NCBI GenBank assembly: GCA_910585135.1
Contig: CAJUEB010000142.1
Location: forward strand, 1-5,866
Source of the DNA: an uncultured Eubacteriales bacterium
Lineage (GTDB): Bacteria > Bacillota > Clostridia > Peptostreptococcales > Anaerovoracaceae
DNA: 5,866 bases
Reading direction: 5' to 3'
Part shown: positions 1 to 4,977 of the stretch, in pieces
Numbering within the stretch: the stretch's first letter is position 1
How the letters are laid out: every line of letters begins with the position of its first letter
Program-made: the position numbers and the translations under genes
Notes under the pieces: generated by a model
What the model saw: the letters and a program-made list of their open reading frames with translations, nothing else
Databases searched by the model: none
What the model was told of the DNA's origin: nothing

Positions 1-1
1 A

Positions 2-568
2 TATGAAATGCTCACCCCGGCGATCCTTTCTTATGAGGGACTGGCGTATCGGTACATGGCTCCGGCAGTATTTGAATACAGCCATCTTGATTACGTACAG
101 GAACACCTGCGCATCCTTTCCGGCTTTTATGGCGTGCTAAAGCCGATGGATGGGGTCGTTCCATATCGGTTAGAAATGCAGGCGAAGGCGGGCATTGACG
201 GACATAAGGATTTGTATGGATTTTGGGGAAATAAACTATACAATGAAGTCCGGGACGGATCGGGTGTTATCATCAACCTCGCATCAAAGGAGTATTCCAA
301 GTGTATTGAAATGTACTTGGAAGCGGGTGATGCATATATCACTTGTATCTTTGCAGAGATGTCGGGCGACAGGCTCGTTACTAAAGGGACTTATGCAAAG
401 ATGGCAAGGGGAGAGATGGTGCGGTTTATGGCGGAGAATAAGATTGAAACGCCGGAAGAAATCAAGAACTTCGATCGTTTAGGCTATACGTACCGGGCTG
501 ATTTATCGAGCAGGACGGAGTATGTGTTTGAAAGGATGCCGGATGGTCAGTATAGAGCCTGCCGTTGA
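2..568 (+). CDS. yaaA: YaaA-family peroxide-stress protein (DUF328), 5'-truncated by the window edge
   Basis: The frame is open from base 2, so the ATG at 8 is internal and the true start lies outside. About 188 residues are visible; the family is usually 240-260, so roughly the first 60-70 are missing. Recognisable family blocks are the HLRILSGFYGVLKPMD segment followed by PYRLEM (about 94-177), KDLYGFWG (about 206-230), INLASKEYSK (about 271-302) and the late KGTYAKMARGEMVRFM block (about 385-430). These line up with E. coli YaaA, a cytosolic protein that lowers free intracellular iron and limits peroxide damage to DNA and protein; its exact biochemistry is unsettled. The C-terminus and TGA stop look normal. 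No convincing terminator follows. It is probably unrelated in function to the acyl-CoA genes further right. Family assignment is from recalled family sequence; function is by homology. Confidence 0.93.
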   Translation, partial: YEMLTPAILSYEGLAYRYMAPAVFEYSHLDYVQEHLRILSGFYGVLKPMDGVVPYRLEMQAKAGIDGHKDLYGFWGNKLYNEVRDGSGVIINLASKEYSKCIEMYLEAGDAYITCIFAEMSGDRLVTKGTYAKMARGEMVRFMAENKIETPEEIKNFDRLGYTYRADLSSRTEYVFERMPDGQYRACR

Positions 569-1133
569 AATGGAATCGGCAAAGCATCGCTTGGCGAGGG
601 ATGATAGGTGCATACGAAAGGTTTAATTCTATTTGGTCATTTATTTTAGAAACAATCAGTGGGTCGTTTGACCTATACAAGTGGCGATTTCTTTATCAGC
701 ATTACGATAATGTAAACTTTTTTATAAAAAGAAAAGTTAATGCACACTAACTAGCTGGTAAAAACGATTTTTTCGCATAGGGTTTCACTTATATGAATAA
801 ATATGCGCATTTTGCGGCTATAAACTTGCGAAATGCTTTGGCTTAATAGAATGTGTATTCTAACATTTTTCTAAAATGCTTCAAGTTTGACTAATAGACG
901 ATAGAAACTGTAAAAATCTAAAGCTGTTAGTGTGCATTAACTGCATGAAATCATAAAAAATTGTCATTTTCAGCGTGTTGCACCCGTTAAAATCGAATTC
1001 ATAAATATACATTGCAAATTTCACGGTCTGCATTTCTTTGAGTATTTTTTACAATCTGCATTTTTCCCTGGTATTTTTTACAATCTGCATTCTTCTTCAG
1101 CATTTTCAGTGATCTACATTCCTCCTAGCATTT
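569..1133. other. Gene-free AT-rich intergenic region with repeats
   Basis: This 565-bp stretch separates yaaA from the 3' end of the convergent MaoC-like gene. I see no supportable gene: the only forward frame (565-750) overlaps the yaaA stop, has no ribosome site and a composition unlike a protein. It holds a 208-bp inverted-repeat-bounded element (735-942) and a degenerate tandem repeat at its right end (1023-1144). Two convergent genes end here, yet no clear U-tract terminator hairpin is visible for either one. The remaining parts (569-734 and 943-1022) show nothing I can name. Confidence 0.7.
735..942. repeat. Candidate non-autonomous (MITE-like) element with 17-bp terminal inverted repeats
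   Basis: The left end (736-751, GTTAATGCACACTAAC) is the exact reverse complement of the right end (926-941), and the pairing extends one base outward (735/942). Skipping one bulged base at 752, AGCT at 753-756 pairs with 922-925, and GATTTTT at 766-772 pairs with 912-918, so the ends form an extended imperfect hairpin. Inside lie a 9-bp stem (807-815 with 828-836, one G-T pair) and a perfect 6-bp stem with a GTGT loop (847-862). There is no coding frame and no clear target-site duplication. A small transposase-dependent element fits; a structured RNA or a pair of protein-binding sites is the alternative. Confidence 0.45.
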
Positions 1134-1144
1134 TTATGGTCTGC
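1023..1144. repeat. Degenerate 28-29 bp tandem repeat reaching into the MaoC-like gene's stop codon
   Basis: Read on the plus strand, units begin near 1023, 1051, 1080 and 1108/1109, with a partial fifth at 1136. Each has a core close to GGTCTGCATT or AATCTGCATT, then a pyrimidine-rich stretch, then TATTTTTT or CATTTT. Units 2 and 3 share ACAATCTGCATT exactly. The fifth, partial unit contains the last codons of the minus-strand gene (TGGTCTGC beside its stop at 1134-1136). The units are diverged, which points to an old minisatellite-type expansion. The array is too irregular and lacks unique spacers, so it is not CRISPR. Confidence 0.6.
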
Positions 1145-1562
1145 GGGCAAGTATGGCTTCCGTGGTCGTATCCATCACCATTTTCTCATCCTGGTTAAAA
1201 ATGACGAGATTAATATCGACAATGCCGTTATATGGATTGCGGGGCGCCAATTTTTTGATGATGGCCTGTCCAGTCAGGACATCGCCGGCGAGTACCGGGG
1301 CAAGCCAGTCGATCCTGAAACTCTGCGCTGCGATAAAATGATCAGTGATGATGTTACTTTTGACAAATTCGGCCCAGACGGACATAAAGCTCATGATTCC
1401 GGGCGCGATGATCTGGCCGAATTTAGACTCTTTTCCGAATGCTTCATCGGTGTGGATTTGCTGCGGGTCATATTCCTGGGCAAATGACATCATTTTTTCT
1501 TTTTCTATCTGGATACAGTTGATTGGAAAGATATCTCCAACATTAAAATCGTCAAAATACAT
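1134..1562 (-). CDS. MaoC-like hotdog-fold (R)-enoyl-CoA hydratase / 3-hydroxyacyl-CoA dehydratase family protein
   Basis: The product is 142 aa, normal for a single-hotdog MaoC protein. The start at 1562 (MYFDDFNVGD...) is chosen because a strong GAGGAGG ribosome site (1568-1574) lies 5 nt upstream; the longer frame from 1598 would place that site inside the gene. The N-terminal FxVGD motif is typical. The hydratase signature follows: FAQEYDPQQIHTDEAF, with Asp32 and His37 five residues apart, as in the catalytic Asp31/His36 pair of Aeromonas PhaJ. The usual HG of the motif is replaced by A53-P54-G55, while the Asp/His pair is kept. The family hydrates trans-2-enoyl-CoA to (R)-3-hydroxyacyl-CoA or the reverse, in the cytosol as a dimer. 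It lies 209 bp downstream of the tetR gene on the same strand and may be co-transcribed or have its own promoter. Its stop codon lies inside a tandem repeat. Substrate unknown. Confidence 0.88.
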   Translation of the reverse strand: MYFDDFNVGDIFPINCIQIEKEKMMSFAQEYDPQQIHTDEAFGKESKFGQIIAPGIMSFMSVWAEFVKSNIITDHFIAAQSFRIDWLAPVLAGDVLTGQAIIKKLAPRNPYNGIVDINLVIFNQDEKMVMDTTTEAILARRP

Positions 1563-1567
1563 AGAAG

Positions 1568-1574
1568 CCTCCTC
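1568..1574 (-). promoter_or_regulatory. Ribosome binding site deciding the MaoC-like start
   Basis: CCTCCTC on the plus strand reads GAGGAGG on the coding strand, 5 nt before the ATG at 1562-1560. This decides for the 142-residue product over the 154-residue frame that begins further upstream at 1598. Confidence 0.85.
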
Positions 1575-1608
1575 GTTTGATTGGAAATAAAGGGTCATAA
1601 TATGGCAT

Positions 1609-1623
1609 CATGGCATCGCCATG
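1609..1623. promoter_or_regulatory. Perfect inverted repeat upstream of the MaoC-like gene (possible operator)
   Basis: CATGGC-ATC-GCCATG is a perfect 6-bp dyad with a 3-nt centre, 46 bp before the MaoC-like start. A tandem duplication of ATGGCATC (1602-1609, 1610-1617) overlaps it. A weak minus-strand promoter can be drawn just upstream (TTGCTT at 1650-1645, 18 nt, TAACAT at 1626-1621), which would place the dyad about at the transcription start. Operator function is inference. Confidence 0.3.
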
Positions 1624-1726
1624 TTATTTGGCATAAGCTGGTAAAAGCAAAGACACCGTCAAATCGATTGTCTGGCGCATTGATTTAAGATGGTACTTTA
1701 TTTGTTCTCGCCGCCAGCCGGCATGA

Positions 1727-1759
1727 GTTCAGTTCGATCAACTTTCTGGCGCACTGAAC
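1727..1759. repeat. 7-bp inverted repeat just after the tetR stop
   Basis: GTTCAGT (1727-1733) and ACTGAAC (1753-1759) are exact reverse complements around a 19-nt loop, 13 bp beyond the tetR stop codon. On the tetR strand the hairpin would form in the 3' untranslated RNA, but no U-tract follows, so it is not a classic intrinsic terminator. Part of the loop and right arm also belongs to a direct repeat shared with 1664-1683. Confidence 0.3.
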
Positions 1760-1771
1760 GAGACTGACACG

Positions 1772-2350
1772 TTATGCGTGTTTCAGATAAAGCGTGAGCA
1801 TTTTTCGCATCTTTTCTTTTAAATCATAGCTGCCTTCATACAGCGCCCAGTCAAATATCACGCCGCGGGCAATCAGGAACAATTCTTTTTCGATTTCCTG
1901 CGGTGTGCTTTTTAGTTTGCAAAGCCCGCAGCCCTGCGCATCGCGAACGAGTGTTTCCAGTACGGAATGCATGCCTTGTGTCCTGGCTGTGAACAGGGTG
2001 TTTTCAGGAATATACATTTTTTGCGTGAGCGGTACACCGTTTTTTACGGCAAGTTCAGCATATTCTTCAAAAAATCGGTAGATATTTTGCGGATAGGGGT
2101 ATTCTTTCAGCGAATGTGCCAGCTCCGTTTCGTAGTAATGATCCGCCTTGCGGTAAAGCTCCATGAATAAATCGAGCTTTGATTGATAGTAATGGTAAAA
2201 TGTACCGACGGAAATGCCAGCAGACTTGGCGATCTGCGTCACATTCACGCCATCGAGACCGTACTTTTGGATCAGTTTTATCCCGACCTGATATATTTTC
2301 TTTTTCGTCGCTTGCGCCTGTTTGTCGCGGCTTGTGAGTTTTTCTTTCAT
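1772..2350 (-). CDS. TetR/AcrR-family transcriptional regulator
   Basis: The product is 192 aa, typical for the family. The N-terminal helix-turn-helix is clear: after a basic leader (residues 1-18), KIYQVGIKLIQKYGLDGVNVTQIAKSAGISVGTFYHYYQSK spans about residues 18-58, with the recognition helix around ISVGTFYHYY (46-55). The C-terminal part is a helical ligand domain with no similarity I can use to name a ligand. I start it at the ATG at 2350, not at the in-frame TTG at 2386, because the likely tetR -10 box (2398-2393) puts the transcript start at about 2386, giving the ATG a ~36-nt leader. No good Shine-Dalgarno is visible before it, so expression may be low. It is divergent from the enoate-reductase-type gene, and a 42-bp dyad lies between them, the classic layout for an autoregulated local repressor. 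A ligand such as an acyl-CoA or the substrate acid is inference. Confidence 0.93.
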   Translation of the reverse strand: MKEKLTSRDKQAQATKKKIYQVGIKLIQKYGLDGVNVTQIAKSAGISVGTFYHYYQSKLDLFMELYRKADHYYETELAHSLKEYPYPQNIYRFFEEYAELAVKNGVPLTQKMYIPENTLFTARTQGMHSVLETLVRDAQGCGLCKLKSTPQEIEKELFLIARGVIFDWALYEGSYDLKEKMRKMLTLYLKHA

Positions 2351-2380
2351 AGAATTTATTTTAACCGACCGTATTTGGGA

Positions 2381-2409
2381 TTGCAATAGATAATTATATA
2401 TGATAGAAT
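2381..2409 (+). promoter_or_regulatory. Sigma-A-type promoter of the enoate-reductase-type gene
   Basis: TTGCAA (2381-2386), a 17-bp spacer and TAGAAT (2404-2409) form a good -35/-10 pair, with four of six and five of six consensus bases. The predicted start near 2416 gives a leader of about 64 nt. The -10 box lies wholly within the left arm of the 42-bp dyad, so a bound repressor would block RNA polymerase directly. Confidence 0.65.
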
Positions 2410-2421
2410 CATTTCATAGAA
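2393..2421 (-). promoter_or_regulatory. Probable divergent promoter for tetR
   Basis: On the minus strand a perfect TATAAT (2398-2393) follows a weak TTCTAT -35 (2421-2416) after 17 bp. Its -35 region overlaps the left half of the dyad that also covers the plus-strand -10 box, so one binding event could control both directions. The -35 match is poor, so the exact boxes are uncertain. Confidence 0.45.
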
Positions 2422-2444
2422 TGTATTCGGTGAAATGATTCTAT
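2403..2444. promoter_or_regulatory. 42-bp near-perfect dyad, candidate TetR operator
   Basis: The left arm ATAGAATCATTTCA (2403-2416) is the exact reverse complement of the right arm (2431-2444). The inner GAAT/ATTC (2419-2422 and 2425-2428) shares the same centre at 2423.5. In all, 18 of 21 base pairs of the dyad are complementary; the only failures are 2417/2430, 2418/2429 and the centre pair. A smaller dyad, TGAT-AGA-ATCA (2401-2411), is nested over the left arm. The position, overlapping divergent promoters next to a tetR gene, makes operator function likely. A dyad this long could hold two dimers. Confidence 0.7.
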
Positions 2445-2467
2445 GAAGCAGTGAAATGAAATAAAAC

Positions 2468-2474
2468 AGGAGGT
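2468..2474 (+). promoter_or_regulatory. Strong ribosome binding site of the enoate-reductase-type gene
   Basis: AGGAGGT sits 5 nt before the ATG at 2480, a near-consensus Shine-Dalgarno that fixes the start and suggests high translation once transcribed. Confidence 0.9.
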
Positions 2475-2479
2475 GTCAT

Positions 2480-4477
2480 ATGCATTTTAAGTATGAGAAA
2501 TTGTTTACGCCCGTGAGCATTGGCAAATGCAGGATAAAAAACAGGTTTGCCATGGCTCCGATGGGACCGCTTGGACTTTCTGATGCGGAGGGAGGCTTCA
2601 ATCAAAGGGGAATCGATTATTATACGGAACGCGCCAAGGGCGGAACGGGACTGATCATAACGGGTGTGACCTTTGTCGATAATGAAGTCGAGGAACACGG
2701 CATGCCGAATTGCCCGTGTCCGACGCATAACCCTGTCCAGTTTGTGCGGACAGGACGTGAGATGACTGAGCGAATCCATGCTTATGGTGCGAAGGTATTC
2801 TTGCAGATGTCAGGCGGTTTCGGGCGTGTCACCATACCGACGAATCTCGGTGAGTTTCCGCCTGTAGCGCCATCCCCGATTCCGCACAGGTGGCTTGATA
2901 AGACTTGCCGGGAATTGACGAAGGAAGAAATCAGGACGATCGTGGAACAATTTGGAAAAGGCGCATTCAACGCGAAGCGGGCAGGCTTCGACGGCGTGCA
3001 GATACATGCGGTTCACGAAGGCTACCTGATCGACCAGTTTGCAATCGCGCTGTTTAACCAGCGTACCGACGAATACGGCGGAAACCTTGAAAACAGGCTG
3101 CGCTTTGCGAGGGAAATCGTCCAAGAAATCAAGAAGACTTGCGGCGCGGATTTTCCTGTGACGCTGCGTTATAGCCCGAAGAGTTTTATCAAGGATTTCA
3201 GGGACGGGGCGCTGCCGGGTGAGGAATTCGTCGAAAAGGGCAGAGATCTGGACGAAGGCGTGGAAGCTGCGAAATTGCTTGTATCATATGGGTATGATGC
3301 GCTTGACACCGATGTTGGTTCATATGATTCATGGTGGTGGAGCCATCCGCCTATGTACCAGAAGAAGGGGCTTTATCGACCTTATGCGAAGCTGATGAAG
3401 GAAACGGTCGATGTGCCGATCATCTGCGCAGGCAGGATGGATGACCCGGATATGGCGCTTGAAGCGATCGAAAATGGGGAGACAGATTTGATCAGTCTGG
3501 GCAGGCCGCTTTTGGCAGATCCTGATTATGTGAACAAGCTGCGAAGTGGAAGACAAATGGAAATCAGGCCGTGCATTTCATGCCATGAGGGTTGCATGGG
3601 AAGGATTCAGGAGTATTCGATGCTGAATTGTGCAGTCAATCCGCAGGCTTGCCGGGAAAGGGCGATGGCGTTAAAACCTGCATGTAGTCCAAAGAAGGTC
3701 ATGATCGTCGGAGGCGGTGTGGCGGGCTGCGAAGCGGCAAGGGTTCTTGCGCTGCGCGGGCATAAGCCGGTGATTTATGAAAAGGGGAGTCGTCTGGGCG
3801 GTAATCTATTGCCAGGTGGAGCGCCTGATTTCAAGGAGGATGATATCGCGCTTGCCGACTGGTTTGGCGTGATGCTGGATAAGCTTAACGTGCCGGTGCA
3901 TCTGAATACAGAGCTTAGTGCAGAGCAAATCAAGAATGCTGATGCTGATGCTGTCATCCTGGCAACCGGGTCAACGCCAAAGATGTTTTCTCTCGGAGCG
4001 GATGATAAGGTTTACTCCGCGGCACAGGTGCTGATGAAAGAAAAGGAAGCAGGGGAAAAGACTGTCGTAATCGGCGGAGGACTCGTAGGCTGTGAAACTG
4101 CTTTGTGGCTGGCACAGCAAGGAAAGGATGTAAAAATCGTTGAGGCACTCGATCAGATCCTGGCGGTAAACGGACCGCTTTGCCATGCGAACAGCGAAAT
4201 GCTCGAACGGCTGATTCCATTTAACGGTATTGAAGTGATTACAAACGCTAAAGCAAAGGGTTATGATGGAAAACTGCTTACCGTGGAGGCTGCGGACGGA
4301 GAAAAGCAGCTTGCATGCGATTCTGTAATCCTTGCCGTTGGTTATCAGGAAAACAACGTGCTTTACCAGGAGTTGCAATTCGAAATTCCAGAACTCTATG
4401 TGCTGGGCGATGCGAAGAAAGTGGCCAATATCATGTACGGTATCTGGGATGCCTTTGAGGTGGCAAGCCATATATGA
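2480..4477 (+). CDS. FMN/[4Fe-4S]/FAD enoate reductase (2,4-dienoyl-CoA reductase / 2-enoate reductase / BaiCD-BaiH-like family)
   Basis: The 665-aa product matches the full-length three-part architecture (E. coli FadH is about 670). Residues 1 to ~360 are an Old-Yellow-Enzyme TIM barrel with FMN: NRFAMAPMG near the N-terminus and HAVHEGYLIDQF at 176-187, where Glu180 and Tyr182 align with Glu164 and the catalytic Tyr166 of FadH, and with GRPLLADP late in the barrel. A CxxCx3Cx11C set (Cys365, 368, 372, 384) should hold a [4Fe-4S] cluster. Two Rossmann folds follow: GGGVAG at 411-416 and GGGLVG at 532-537 for FAD and NAD(P)H, with a late GDA at 643-645. The HAVHEGYL block and the SYDSWWWSHPPMYQ stretch (around His289) resemble, from memory, anaerobic 2-enoate reductases and BaiCD-type enzymes more than FadH. 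The likely reaction is NAD(P)H-dependent reduction of an activated C=C bond of an enoate or enoyl-CoA in the cytosol; in Bai-like relatives it runs as desaturation. All key residues are present. Substrate unknown. Confidence 0.93.
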   Translation: MHFKYEKLFTPVSIGKCRIKNRFAMAPMGPLGLSDAEGGFNQRGIDYYTERAKGGTGLIITGVTFVDNEVEEHGMPNCPCPTHNPVQFVRTGREMTERIHAYGAKVFLQMSGGFGRVTIPTNLGEFPPVAPSPIPHRWLDKTCRELTKEEIRTIVEQFGKGAFNAKRAGFDGVQIHAVHEGYLIDQFAIALFNQRTDEYGGNLENRLRFAREIVQEIKKTCGADFPVTLRYSPKSFIKDFRDGALPGEEFVEKGRDLDEGVEAAKLLVSYGYDALDTDVGSYDSWWWSHPPMYQKKGLYRPYAKLMKETVDVPIICAGRMDDPDMALEAIENGETDLISLGRPLLADPDYVNKLRSGRQMEIRPCISCHEGCMGRIQEYSMLNCAVNPQACRERAMALKPACSPKKVMIVGGGVAGCEAARVLALRGHKPVIYEKGSRLGGNLLPGGAPDFKEDDIALADWFGVMLDKLNVPVHLNTELSAEQIKNADADAVILATGSTPKMFSLGADDKVYSAAQVLMKEKEAGEKTVVIGGGLVGCETALWLAQQGKDVKIVEALDQILAVNGPLCHANSEMLERLIPFNGIEVITNAKAKGYDGKLLTVEAADGEKQLACDSVILAVGYQENNVLYQELQFEIPELYVLGDAKKVANIMYGIWDAFEVASHI

Positions 4478-4663
4478 TTTGTTGATCTGTGGCAATGAGC
4501 GGGCAGACGACGGAACGCAGATGAAATGGTGATCAACAGATCAATGGTAAATCAATACAATGGTGGAAGACCAGTAAGCAGCAAGTAAATTGCTGGCAAA
4601 TGACAAATGGTCAATAGGCAAAAGGTAAATAAACTGTAAATGCATATGTGGCCAACAAATCAC

Positions 4664-4712
4664 GCGCATGGGGCGTTCGGATCTTGACGAAACGTCCCAT
4701 GCGCTTTGTTTT
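4664..4712 (+). terminator. Rho-independent terminator after the enoate-reductase-type gene
   Basis: GCGCATGGGGCGTT (4664-4677) pairs with AACGTCCCATGCGC (4691-4704): 14 bp with a single G-U pair, and a partly foldable 13-nt loop. TTTGTTTT follows directly (4705-4712). It is 187 bp beyond the reductase stop, so the transcript has an unusually long 3' untranslated region. The stem is GC-rich on both strands, but the T-tract is on the plus side only. Confidence 0.85.
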
Positions 4713-4783
4713 GTGGCTTTCAATTAGTTGGAGCTGCGAAACGCATAAAACAATAAATAAATTATGTGAACCAGCCACACAAA

Positions 4784-4825
4784 AGCAGGCAGCCCGCCGG
4801 AGGTGCTGCAAAATGAAAACCTGCT
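4784..4825. repeat. Nested hairpin between terminator and ligase promoter
   Basis: AGCAGG (4784-4789) pairs with CCTGCT (4820-4825), and within it CAGC (4790-4793) pairs with GCTG (4805-4808). No T-run follows on either side, so termination is unlikely. It lies upstream of the ligase promoter; its role is unknown and it may be chance. Confidence 0.25.
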
Positions 4826-4830
4826 GTTGA

Positions 4831-4855
4831 TTTCGTCCGATAGTCCTAGACGAAA
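4831..4855. promoter_or_regulatory. Inverted repeat overlapping the ligase -35 box, candidate operator
   Basis: TTTCGTC (4831-4837) and GACGAAA (4849-4855) are exact reverse complements with an 11-bp spacer, a geometry typical of dimeric repressor sites. The right half covers the -35 box at 4847-4852. Its sequence differs from the 42-bp dyad upstream of the reductase, so a second regulator would be expected. Operator function is inference. Confidence 0.45.
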
Positions 4856-4875
4856 CGCTGGAAATTGTGTATAAT
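4847..4875 (+). promoter_or_regulatory. Promoter of the acyl-CoA ligase gene
   Basis: TAGACG (4847-4852), a 17-bp spacer and a perfect TATAAT (4870-4875). The predicted start near 4882 leaves a leader of about 95 nt before the ATG at 4978. The strong -10 and correct spacing make it convincing. Confidence 0.65.
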
Positions 4876-4977
4876 ATATGCCGTGTGATTTTGATTCATA
4901 TGCATAGTTAGAAATGATAGAAATAGAAACGATAGATTGGAAAACGTATCATATATGCGAGAGAAAGGATTTAAAAT

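Larger units (their letters stand above)
4478..4977. other. 500-bp intergenic region between reductase and ligase
   Basis: No supportable gene is present; the short frames here (such as 4648-4830) run through the terminator hairpin and lack ribosome sites. From left to right it holds a 9-bp inverted repeat (4482-4490 with 4536-4544), a small hairpin CAGCAA-GTAAA-TTGCTG (4579-4595), an intrinsic terminator (4664-4712), a nested hairpin (4784-4825), a promoter (4847-4875) with an overlapping dyad (4831-4855), and an A-rich leader of about 95 nt. The ligase is therefore probably a separate transcription unit. Confidence 0.7.

Noticed and set aside
668..696. TTGACC-17-CTTTAT promoter reading into the inverted-repeat element
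   Set aside because: The -10 box is poor and no gene lies downstream on that strand.
691..718. dif/Xer-like site ending in ATAATGTAAACT
   Set aside because: The right half resembles Bacillota dif, but the left half (CTTTATCAGCA) does not match, so it is more likely chance in AT-rich DNA.
565..750. 61-aa forward frame after yaaA
   Set aside because: It overlaps the yaaA stop, has no ribosome site, runs into the inverted-repeat element and has no recognisable protein character.
1023..1144. CRISPR-like array
   Set aside because: The unit length is about 28-29 bp, but units are contiguous, degenerate and lack unique spacers; no cas gene is present.
1563..1598. Upstream ATG for the MaoC-like protein (12 extra residues)
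   Set aside because: The strong GAGGAGG site lies inside this extension and serves the ATG at 1562.
2351..2386. Upstream TTG start for the TetR protein (12 extra residues)
   Set aside because: The likely transcript start falls at about this TTG, no ribosome site precedes it, and the ATG at 2350 gives the usual family length.
3971..4495. 174-aa minus-strand frame
   Set aside because: It lies almost wholly antisense to the well-supported NAD(P)H-binding part of the reductase and has no ribosome site or family resemblance.
4648..4830. 60-aa forward frame between reductase and ligase
   Set aside because: It spans the intrinsic terminator hairpin, lacks a ribosome site, and its residues are the translation of hairpin sequence.
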